Source of the DNA: an uncultured Gaiellaceae bacterium
GTDB lineage: Bacteria; Actinomycetota; Thermoleophilia; Gaiellales; Gaiellaceae
Direction: 5' to 3'
Assembly (NCBI GenBank): GCA_955652075.1
Contig: CATPAS010000347.1
Location: forward strand, 1-5,158
Length of the DNA: 5,158 nucleotides
In this document: piece after piece, positions 1 to 4,840 of the stretch
Layout: every line of letters begins with the position of its first letter
Position numbering within the stretch: the first letter of the stretch is position 1
The notes under the pieces: generated by a model
The model's database searches: none
Told to the model about the DNA's origin: nothing
What the model saw: only the letters and a program-made list of their open reading frames with translations
Translations under genes and position numbers: made by a program

Positions 1-95
1 GCGGAACCGATGACCTCGATGCGCTCGTCGATTCCAAGCGTGAGCATCAAGGCTTCGGCAAACAGCGCGTGGTCGTCCACCACGAGCACACGCAC
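1..95 (-). CDS. Response regulator, receiver domain N-terminus (partial)
   Basis: This is the first 31 complete codons of a two-component response regulator, cut by the left window edge. The reading begins MRVLVVDDHALFAEAL, the classic first beta strand of a receiver (CheY-like) domain. It carries the acidic pair Asp7-Asp8 that helps bind Mg2+ next to the phosphorylated aspartate, which lies beyond the edge. The DDHALFAEAL wording is typical of NarL/LuxR-type regulators with a C-terminal helix-turn-helix, but that half is not visible. I chose the GTG at 95 because GGTGA (minus strand, 104-100) sits 4 nt upstream, the right register for a Shine-Dalgarno match. An in-frame ATG at 137 would add 14 non-conserved residues. 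No partner kinase is visible. It lies 93 bp downstream of the membrane protein gene on the same strand, so it may be co-transcribed or separately expressed. Confidence 0.85.
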   Translation of the reverse strand, partial: MRVLVVDDHALFAEALMLTLGIDERIEVIGS

Positions 96-99
96 TACT

Positions 100-104
100 T
101 CACC
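100..104 (-). promoter_or_regulatory. Ribosome binding site of the response regulator
   Basis: GGTGA on the minus strand, 4 nt before the GTG at 95. It matches the 3' part of the GGAGGTGA consensus in correct register. It decides the start in favour of GTG 95 over ATG 137, which has no such match. It is one of the few recognisable Shine-Dalgarno matches in this window. Confidence 0.5.
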
Positions 105-144
105 GCGTGCTGCTCCGTTGCCGTGTATGTGTCGCATTGGCAGA

Positions 145-174
145 GGAGAACGCGATCTCCACGCAAACTTGCGT
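145..174. repeat. Two adjacent small dyads between membrane gene and response regulator
   Basis: Two back-to-back inverted repeats. The first is GGAGA, 6-nt spacer, TCTCC (145-160). The second is ACGCAA, 2-nt spacer, TTGCGT (161-174). They begin 14 bp past the stop codon of the membrane protein gene and precede the response regulator start. No T-run follows on the minus strand, so they are not a standard intrinsic terminator. They could be an operator or small RNA hairpins, or chance. Confidence 0.3.
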
Positions 175-188
175 CGCTACGGACGGAA

Positions 189-1550
189 TCACTCGTTCGA
201 GGGAACCCGAGCGTAGATGACCGCTTTTGCATCCACGGCGACACGCCGAAAGGAGCGATCGCGTTCCAGCCGCTGCTGTGGCGGGCTGCCGCGCGTGACG
301 ACGACCGTCGTGACTCCGCGCAGCAACGCGTCTCCTGCAGGGCTGGCGGCGAGCCAGTCCAGGTAGAGGCGCTGGTCGCGGCGCGAGAAGGCGTCGAGCG
401 GATTCGCGATCAAGACCCGCCGCCCGTCCAGCGCGAATTGTTCGGCGTCGATGCCGTCGGCGAGGATCGGCTTGCCGGCCGCTATCCGCACGGCCTCACT
501 GCGAACGCGTTTGCCGGCGCCGTCCTGGTGAGGCCGCTGCAGCACCCCGATGACGAGGAACACCGCGGGAATCCAGGCGCACAGCACGAGCGTTCGTCGC
601 GAGACGGTGAGATCGTGGCTGAACCGCTTCCCGAGGCCGTGCGCGGCGGGAGCCGCGACGAGGAAGACGAGCCAGACGGCGTTCCGGCCTGCGTGCAAAG
701 TCATTGCGACCAACGCCGCAATGCAAACGAGCTCCCAGACCCTCAGACCCGAGCGGAGCGCGAACACGAGCAACGGGATCGCCACCAGGATGAAGAGAAC
801 GTCGAACGGCTTGTGGACGGACAGCGGAGCCCACAGTCCCTCGCCGCGCTGTGCCGCTTCGCTCCGGAGTACCCCGAGGTAGTAGTTGCCCGACGCGGCG
901 AGTGCGGGCGTGACGAAGAGCGCAGCGCACGAGGCTGCCAGGACACACGCCGCCACGACCGGCTCGCGGCGCGCCCGTTCGAGAACGAGATACGCGGCGG
1001 CGATCGCCAGCCCGACGAGCACCGCGCCGTGGAGGTTGGACCAGAGCGCAATGAGCGGTACGAGGAGCCAGACGCGCCGGCTTGGTCTGCGGGCCTCAGC
1101 GCGGAGAAGCAGGAGCGCGGCGCAGAACAGCACGAGCGAGAAGAGTTGCGCGCGCACGATGATGAAAGACGGCACGGCGGCGAAGAACACCAGCAAGAGC
1201 ACCATTGCGCTCGCCGCATCGGGCGCGCCGAGGGCACGCATGCCGAGAGCGAGCAGCGTCAGTGCGGCGGTCGCGGCCACCAGCTGCGCCAGGAGCAAGC
1301 CTCGATCCCCGCCTACCGCCTGCAGCGCGTGAAAGACGAGCTCGCCGAGGACCGGGACGTTGACCCAGTCCACTGACGGCGCTGCGGCATAGGGAACGCC
1401 CGTCGGGATCGAGCCCTGCGCGAGGATCGTTCGGCCCAGCGCAGCGAGCCATCTGGCATCGGCTCCGACGCTCCCGAGGACCGCGCAGCCGCCCGCGCCT
1501 AGGGCGACGGCAAGCCAGGTAAGCCTGGAGCTCTGCGGCCTGGGCTCCAC
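189..1550 (-). CDS. Multispan membrane protein, GT-C glycosyltransferase-like
   Basis: A 453-residue integral membrane protein. Hydrophobic stretches lie at about residues 11-31, 84-106, 113-149 (probably two spans), 160-192 (probably two), 198-217, 250-265, 272-304 (probably two) and 320-337, giving roughly ten spans. A soluble, probably extracytoplasmic C-terminal part of about 110 residues follows. The layout, the early Asp31 near the end of the first span, the RAQLFSL segment (133-139) and especially WSNLHGAVLVGL (170-181) resemble bacterial GT-C membrane proteins that use polyprenyl-phosphate sugars. Those usually read RPQ-LFS and W-NLHGG. Substrate and activity cannot be read from the sequence. 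The C-terminal motif ANPLDAFSRRDQRLYLDWL (382-400) looks like a conserved signature of the same group. The start is GTG; no Shine-Dalgarno is visible and no better in-frame start exists upstream before a stop. It lies 45 bp after the thiolase stop on the same strand and may be part of that operon. Confidence 0.75.
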   Translation of the reverse strand: MEPRPQSSRLTWLAVALGAGGCAVLGSVGADARWLAALGRTILAQGSIPTGVPYAAAPSVDWVNVPVLGELVFHALQAVGGDRGLLLAQLVAATAALTLLALGMRALGAPDAASAMVLLLVFFAAVPSFIIVRAQLFSLVLFCAALLLLRAEARRPSRRVWLLVPLIALWSNLHGAVLVGLAIAAAYLVLERARREPVVAACVLAASCAALFVTPALAASGNYYLGVLRSEAAQRGEGLWAPLSVHKPFDVLFILVAIPLLVFALRSGLRVWELVCIAALVAMTLHAGRNAVWLVFLVAAPAAHGLGKRFSHDLTVSRRTLVLCAWIPAVFLVIGVLQRPHQDGAGKRVRSEAVRIAAGKPILADGIDAEQFALDGRRVLIANPLDAFSRRDQRLYLDWLAASPAGDALLRGVTTVVVTRGSPPQQRLERDRSFRRVAVDAKAVIYARVPSNE

Positions 1551-1565
1551 GGGTAAGCCATCGGC

Positions 1566-1596
1566 GTCGAAACCCGGCCGCTGTAGGGCTTTCGGC
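1566..1596. repeat. Imperfect hairpin between thiolase and membrane protein gene
   Basis: Left arm 1566-1575 pairs with right arm 1586-1596, giving about 10 bp with one bulged base (1589) and one G-T pair, around a 10-nt loop. It covers the last bases of the thiolase stop codon. No T-run follows on the minus strand, so termination is unlikely to be strong. It may act as a weak attenuator or mRNA end-stabilising hairpin, or be chance. Confidence 0.3.
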
Positions 1597-2759
1597 TAGG
1601 AAAACCCCTCGAAGAGTGCGGCCTGGCCCTGCCCGACGCCGACGCAGAGTGTCGCGAGCCCGTAGCGGCCGCGGCGCCGGCGCAGCTCGTGCAGCAGCGA
1701 CACGACGAGCCGCGCGCCGCTCATCCCGAGCGGATGGCCCATGGCGATGGCGCCTCCGTTCACGTTCACCTTCTCCTCGTCGAGGCCGAGCTCCCTGATG
1801 ACGACCAGGCTCTGCGACGCGAACGCTTCGTTCAGCTCCACGAGGTCGAGCTCGTCCACCGACACGCCCGCGCGCGCGAGCAGCTTGCGCACTGCAGGCA
1901 CCGGCCCGATGCCCATCACGCGCGGATCGACGCCGGCGACCGCGCTGGCGACGAAGCGGCCGAGCGGCTCGATCCCGAGCTCTTGCGCCTTTTCCTCGCT
2001 CGCGATCACGAGTGCGGCGGCGCCGTCGTTGATGCCGCTCGCATTGCCGGCGGTGACCGTTCCACCCTCGCGGAACGCGGGTTTCAGGGCCGCGAGCTTC
2101 TCGGCGCTCGTGTCGGGACGTGGATGCTCGTCGCGCTCGAGCCCGTTCACCGGAACGAGCTCGTCGTCGAACCGGCCGGCCTCAGCCGCGGCCGCCCAGC
2201 GCTGCTGCGAGCGCAAGCCGAAAGCGTCCTGTTCCTCCCTCGAGACCTGCCAGCGCTCGGCGACGTTCTCGCCGGTCTCGCCCATCGACTCGAGCGGGAA
2301 CTTCTCCGCGAGTCGCGGATTGGGAAATCGCCAGCCGAGCTGCGTGTCGTACGTGGTCCCATCGCCGTACTCCGGCTTCGCCGTGACGAGCGGAGCGCGA
2401 CTCATCGACTCGACGCCGCCCGCGACGAACAGCTCGCCGTCTCCCGCTGCGATCGCATGACAGGCGGAGACAACCGCGGACAGCCCCGACGCGCAGAGGC
2501 GGTTGACTGTGATGCCTGCAACCGTCTCCGGCAGACCTGCGAGCAGAACAGCCATGCGCGCAACGTTCCGGTTGTCTTCGCCGGCCTGATTCGCAGCACC
2601 GAAGTAGACGTCCTCGATCTGTTCGGAGGGCACACCCGCGCGGGCGACCGCTTCCGCGATCACGGTCGCTGCGAGGTCGTCCGGCCGCAAGCTCGAGAGC
2701 GCGCCGTCCTTGCGCCCGATCGGCGTGCGGACGCCCGAGAGAATGACCGCGCGGCTCAC
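1596..2759 (-). CDS. Thiolase (acetyl-CoA acetyltransferase / 3-ketoacyl-CoA thiolase)
   Basis: A 387-residue thiolase, full length for the family (about 390). Thiolases split 3-ketoacyl-CoA with CoA, or condense two acyl-CoAs in reverse. The catalytic residues are all present: nucleophile Cys89 in [11 protein letters not shown] (85-95), NEAF (310-313), His342 in GHPLG (341-345) and Cys372 in LCVGVGQG (371-378). The N-terminal [14 protein letters not shown] (8-21) and [12 protein letters not shown] (159-170) are also typical. The GVGQG ending and SGVRTP start are shared with PcaF/PaaJ-like and FadA-like enzymes, so the substrate (short chain, beta-ketoadipyl-CoA or fatty acyl) stays open. The start is the GTG at 2759, whose bases overlap the TGA of the preceding gene (GTGA). 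This implies translational coupling with the mqnD-like gene. The open frame continues upstream to about 3452, but that part is antisense-like noise over mqnD. Confidence 0.95.
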   Translation of the reverse strand: MSRAVILSGVRTPIGRKDGALSSLRPDDLAATVIAEAVARAGVPSEQIEDVYFGAANQAGEDNRNVARMAVLLAGLPETVAGITVNRLCASGLSAVVSACHAIAAGDGELFVAGGVESMSRAPLVTAKPEYGDGTTYDTQLGWRFPNPRLAEKFPLESMGETGENVAERWQVSREEQDAFGLRSQQRWAAAAEAGRFDDELVPVNGLERDEHPRPDTSAEKLAALKPAFREGGTVTAGNASGINDGAAALVIASEEKAQELGIEPLGRFVASAVAGVDPRVMGIGPVPAVRKLLARAGVSVDELDLVELNEAFASQSLVVIRELGLDEEKVNVNGGAIAMGHPLGMSGARLVVSLLHELRRRRGRYGLATLCVGVGQGQAALFEGFS

Positions 2760-3583
2760 GTTCCGACGAATTCGATCCGAACCGGCTGCTGGTAGACGCC
2801 TGACGCTTCGGCACGCCGCAACAGCTCGGCGACGGCCTGGCGCCCTTCGTCGCCGTAGTCGCACGTGAGGTCGTTCACGTACATCTCGATGAATCGGTCC
2901 GCCGTCTTCGGTGCGAGGTTGCGGGCGAAGCCGAGCGCGTACTGCGTCGCCTCTTCGCGGTTCGCGAGGCCGGTCTCGATCGATTCGCGCAGCACGGTGG
3001 AGAGCTCGTCGAGCCTGGGCACGTCTCGGCGCGCAACGTTCACGCCGAGCGGCAGCGGGAGACCAGTCTCGAGCAGCCACCACTCGCCGAGGTCGAGCAC
3101 CTTCACGAGCCCCTCGTCCGCATAGGTCAACTGTCCTTCGTGGATGAGGAGGCCCGCGTCGGCGTGGCCTGACTTGACCTCGTCGAGAATCCTGTCGAAG
3201 GCGAGCGCGCGGTGCGCGAACGGTCTGCCGAGCACCATGCCGAGCACGAGGAACGCAGTGGTGAGGCGCCCGGGGACGGCGATCTCGACCCCGTGCAACT
3301 CCTCCGGCGAGAGTGCCTCGCGTGCGACGACGATCGGCCCGTAGCCCGAGCCGATCGACGCGCCGTGCGGCAGTAGCGCATACAGATCTTGTACGAGCGG
3401 ATACGTCGCAAGCGAGAGCGCCGTCACCTCGAGTTTGCCCTCGAGGGCCCACTCGTTCAGCACCTGGATGTCCTCAGCCACGAACTCGAACTCGAATCCG
3501 CGGGGGTCCACCCGGCCGGAAACCAGGGCCCAGGCCATGAACGCATCATCTGGATCTGCCGAATGCCCGACGCGGACTAGCAC
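2756..3583 (-). CDS. mqnD: MqnD-type 1,4-dihydroxy-6-naphthoate synthase (futalosine menaquinone pathway)
   Basis: A 275-residue protein of the MqnA/MqnD periplasmic-binding-protein-like fold. MqnD converts cyclic dehypoxanthinyl futalosine into 1,4-dihydroxy-6-naphthoate in the cytoplasm, a step in menaquinone synthesis. Seen in order, numbered from GTG 3583: [12 protein letters not shown] (5-16), [16 protein letters not shown] (28-43), [17 protein letters not shown] (71-87), [10 protein letters not shown] (102-111), [14 protein letters not shown] (145-158) and [16 protein letters not shown] (165-180). These are MqnD signatures rather than MqnA. His148 lies where the proposed catalytic base of the Thermus enzyme sits (about position 145). 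I chose GTG 3583 because the family begins about five residues before GHS-DPDD, and a TAGGCT -10 lies 7 nt upstream, consistent with a leaderless mRNA. Extending to TTG 3643 adds 20 residues unlike the family. No other mqn gene is in the window. Its stop overlaps the thiolase start by 4 bp. Confidence 0.92.
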   Translation of the reverse strand: MLVRVGHSADPDDAFMAWALVSGRVDPRGFEFEFVAEDIQVLNEWALEGKLEVTALSLATYPLVQDLYALLPHGASIGSGYGPIVVAREALSPEELHGVEIAVPGRLTTAFLVLGMVLGRPFAHRALAFDRILDEVKSGHADAGLLIHEGQLTYADEGLVKVLDLGEWWLLETGLPLPLGVNVARRDVPRLDELSTVLRESIETGLANREEATQYALGFARNLAPKTADRFIEMYVNDLTCDYGDEGRQAVAELLRRAEASGVYQQPVRIEFVGT

Positions 3584-3590
3584 GAGGACC

Positions 3591-3596
3591 AGCCTA
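3591..3596 (-). promoter_or_regulatory. Candidate -10 element of the mqnD-thiolase operon
   Basis: TAGGCT on the minus strand fits the TANNNT pattern and ends 7 nt before GTG 3583, so transcription would begin at or next to the start codon (leaderless). A possible -35 is GCGACA at 3621-3616 (4 of 6 to TTGACA), but with a long 19-bp spacer. The element lies immediately outside the left arm of the large inverted repeat. Prediction from pattern only. Confidence 0.4.
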
Positions 3597-3759
3597 GTGC
3601 CGCCTGCGGTGGCGCTGTCGCGATTCTGGGTCGCGAGCACCAAGCCAGAGTCCGCACGCGCTCGCAGCCAAGGCTGGAGCGCCTTGGTACGAGCGGGGGT
3701 GGGCTCTGGCGCCGCGTGATCGCGGGCCAGAACGCGACAAGGGGTGCCGGAGGCGGCAC
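3597..3759. repeat. Long imperfect inverted repeat filling a divergent intergenic region
   Basis: Left arm 3597-3674 and right arm 3681-3759 are inverted copies around a 6-bp centre (3675-3680). Read outward from the centre, matching blocks occur in the same order in both arms: GCCTTGG (3674-3668 / 3681-3687), CGAGCG (3664-3659 / 3690-3695), CTCTGGC (3650-3644 / 3704-3710), TCGCG (3636-3632 / 3720-3724), CAGAA (3628-3624 / 3728-3732), CGCGACA (3622-3616 / 3733-3739) and AGGCGGCAC (3605-3597 / 3751-3759). My hand alignment gives about 58 identities in 81 columns with four small gaps. The outer ends are GTGCCGCC / GGCGGCAC. The centre of symmetry (3677.5) falls midway between the two divergent GTG starts (3583 and 3771). 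No flanking target-site duplication is visible. It may be a duplicated, inverted promoter/operator, a long hairpin, or a MITE-like element. Confidence 0.8.
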
Positions 3760-3770
3760 ACTGTCAACCA

Positions 3771-4250
3771 GTGGCTAAGCCGGCGCTGACGGACGCGATT
3801 CAGGACTACCTGCGCGAGATCTACAAGCTCGGCACGGACGGCGGCCGCGTGTCCGTGACGGCACTGGCGAAACGGCAAGGCGTCTCGCCGGCGTCGGCCA
3901 GCGCAATGGTCAAGAAGCTCGCGGCGCTCGAGCTTGCAGTCCACCAGCCGTACCGGGGAATCACGCTCACGGACGCCGGCGAGAAGGTGGCGCTCGAGGT
4001 CATCCGGCACCATCGGCTGCTCGAGCTCTACCTCGCTGAGACGCTGGGTGTCGATGTGGACGAGGTCCACGGCGAAGCGGAACGGCTCGAGCACGCGTTG
4101 TCGGAAGAGCTAGAGGAACGCATCGACAAGGCGCTCGGATTCCCGACGCACGATCCGCACGGTGACCCGATCCCGGACGCGAATCTCGAGTGGCCTAGCG
4201 GCGACCGAAAAACCAGCGTTCCAAAGGCTTCAGCAGCTCGCCGCGGGTGA
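3771..4250 (+). CDS. DtxR/MntR-family metal-dependent transcription regulator
   Basis: A 159-residue metalloregulator that binds DNA when loaded with Mn2+ or Fe2+, usually repressing metal uptake. An N-terminal winged helix-turn-helix (about 7-73) shows DAIQDYLREIYKL (8-20), the recognition-helix region GVSPASASAMVKKL (37-50) and the wing YRGITLTDAGEKVAL (61-75). The dimerisation/metal domain follows (about 76-127): IRHHRLLELYLAETLGV, then HGEAERLEHALSEELEERI and LGFPTHDPHGDPIP (122-135). Aligned by eye with MntR, Asp12, His81, Glu104, Glu107 and His108 are kept. Glu104, where DtxR has Cys102, and Asp12, where DtxR has Met10, point to Mn-type specificity, but Arg15 replaces the second MntR N-terminal ligand (Glu11). 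No C-terminal SH3/FeoA-like domain is present; the protein is MntR-sized. I chose GTG 3771 by family length; GTG 3744 is possible. The last 18 codons overlap the convergent gene. Confidence 0.9.
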   Translation: MAKPALTDAIQDYLREIYKLGTDGGRVSVTALAKRQGVSPASASAMVKKLAALELAVHQPYRGITLTDAGEKVALEVIRHHRLLELYLAETLGVDVDEVHGEAERLEHALSEELEERIDKALGFPTHDPHGDPIPDANLEWPSGDRKTSVPKASAARRG

Positions 4251-4539
4251 ACGGCTTCAGGTGCTCGGGGCGGCCGTCGCTCTCCGAGACCGTGAGGTCG
4301 TCCTCGAGCGCCCCGTTCGCGGCGTCCAGCGCGTCGTCAAGCTCATAGCCGTCGAACAGGTAGTCGTCGCGCCGCGGCTCGTCGCTGGCGCGGTTCTCCG
4401 GATTGACGGCCCTCCCGACCGCCCAGATCGCGCCCTGCTTGCGCTCGATCCAGATGACTATTGTCTCTGTGGCGCCCGCGTCGTCGACCCCGTGCACGAC
4501 CCTCTCGGCGAAGCGACCTGCCGTCGATTTCCGCCTCAC
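4195..4539 (-). CDS. Short protein of unknown function
   Basis: A 114-residue soluble protein I do not recognise. It has a basic N-terminus (MRRKSTAGRF). A likely beta region follows (ETIVIWIERKQGAIWAVGRAVNP, residues about 25-47, in two parts), then an acidic helical stretch (DDYLFDGYELDDALDAANGALEDDL, about 58-82) and a basic-hydrophobic end (LLKPLERWFFGRR). There is no signal peptide, membrane span or cysteine. The balanced composition and ordered secondary-structure pattern support it as real coding sequence, as does a -10 element placed for a leaderless GTG start at 4539. An alternative start is GTG 4497. Its 3' end overlaps the regulator gene by 56 bp on the opposite strand. It starts 23 bp from a divergent small gene, suggesting a shared promoter region. 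Confidence 0.65.
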   Translation of the reverse strand: MRRKSTAGRFAERVVHGVDDAGATETIVIWIERKQGAIWAVGRAVNPENRASDEPRRDDYLFDGYELDDALDAANGALEDDLTVSESDGRPEHLKPFTRGELLKPLERWFFGRR

Positions 4540-4546
4540 GGCACCA

Positions 4547-4556
4547 AGGATACAAT
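4547..4556. promoter_or_regulatory. Overlapping back-to-back -10 elements of two divergent small genes
   Basis: On the plus strand TACAAT (4551-4556) ends 6 nt before ATG 4563. On the minus strand TATCCT (4552-4547) ends 7 nt before GTG 4539. The two hexamers share bases 4551-4552. Both have the spacing expected when transcription starts at the first base of the start codon, so both mRNAs would be leaderless; no Shine-Dalgarno is seen for either gene. Clear -35 boxes are not visible. TTGCGA (minus, 4578-4573) would be 20 bp from its -10, which is too long to trust. Confidence 0.55.
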
Positions 4557-4562
4557 CGTCCG

Positions 4563-4829
4563 ATGCAGCGACTCGCAAGCCTGCTGCGCTCGCCGTTCTC
4601 CTTTCTCTTTGCCCGTTCGAGCACGGAGGAGCGTGTGGCCGCGTACGTCATCCGCGAGCACGGCCGCGGGCGCGGGCTCAGCGAGATCCTGGAGGACCGG
4701 TACGTGCAAAACCGCCTCAGCCCGCACCAGCGGCTGCGGCTACTCGATCGCCCCGAGCTGATCCAGGCACTCGGAGACGAGACGGTCGACGACACCAGGC
4801 GCGACCTCGAATCAGCACGCGCCGGCTAG
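4563..4829 (+). CDS. Short conserved-looking protein of unknown function
   Basis: An 88-residue protein and the only ATG start in the window. The N-terminus MQRLASLLRSPFSFLFAR is amphipathic and basic-hydrophobic and could touch a membrane, but it is too weak to call as a span. The body reads STEERVAAYVIREHGRGRGLSEILEDRYVQNRLSPHQRLRLLDRPELIQALGDETVDD, with an all-helical look. The pattern AAYVIREH..GR.L.EILED.YV.NR.SP..R..LL.RPE resembles short actinobacterial proteins without known function; this is memory of the pattern, not a search. The start is fixed by TACAAT 6 nt upstream (leaderless); a longer frame from 4461 reads Arg/Pro-rich nonsense. The stop lies 7 bp from that of the convergent cyclodeaminase-family gene. 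Confidence 0.75.
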   Translation: MQRLASLLRSPFSFLFARSSTEERVAAYVIREHGRGRGLSEILEDRYVQNRLSPHQRLRLLDRPELIQALGDETVDDTRRDLESARAG

Positions 4830-4840
4830 TCACGGACTAG
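4826..4840. repeat. Small dyad containing both convergent stop codons
   Basis: CTAGT, 5-nt spacer CACGG, ACTAG: a perfect 5-bp inverted repeat in which each arm carries the TAG stop of one of the two convergent genes. Only 10 of the 15 bases are paired and the stem is A/T-rich, so as an RNA hairpin it would be weak. A bidirectional terminator role is possible but unsupported by any T-run. Confidence 0.25.

Noticed and set aside
69..1376. Long plus-strand open frame (435 codons) opposite the membrane protein gene
   Set aside because: Its translation is rich in Arg, Glu, His and Gln without any domain, the usual antisense reading of a hydrophobic high-GC gene; the minus strand encodes a clear multispan protein.
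1566..1596. Intrinsic terminator after the thiolase
   Set aside because: A bulged hairpin is present but no T-run follows on either strand, and the next gene starts 45 bp on in the same direction.
1689..2795. Plus-strand open frame (368 codons) opposite the thiolase
   Set aside because: Antisense shadow of a gene with full thiolase motifs; low-complexity Arg/Asp/Glu-rich product.
2760..3452. Thiolase as a 618-residue fusion with an N-terminal extension
   Set aside because: The extension is Arg-rich noise lying out of frame over the mqnD-like gene; the GTG at 2759 gives a standard-length thiolase.
3584..3643. Longer mqnD product starting at TTG 3643
   Set aside because: The 20 extra residues do not resemble the family, would be encoded within the inverted repeat, and the -10-like TAGGCT would then lie inside the gene.
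3597..3759. Calling the inverted repeat an insertion sequence or transposon
   Set aside because: There is no transposase reading frame within it and no flanking target-site duplication; a MITE-like origin remains only one hypothesis.
3744..3770. Regulator starting at GTG 3744
   Set aside because: It adds nine residues before the family's normal beginning and lies in the right repeat arm. GGAGG at 3749-3753 is 17 nt from GTG 3771, too far to act as its Shine-Dalgarno, so the choice of 3771 rests on family length and is not certain.
4461..4562. N-terminal extension of the 88-residue protein
   Set aside because: Arg/Pro/Ser-rich translation, antisense to the neighbouring gene's start region; ATG 4563 has a well-placed -10 element.
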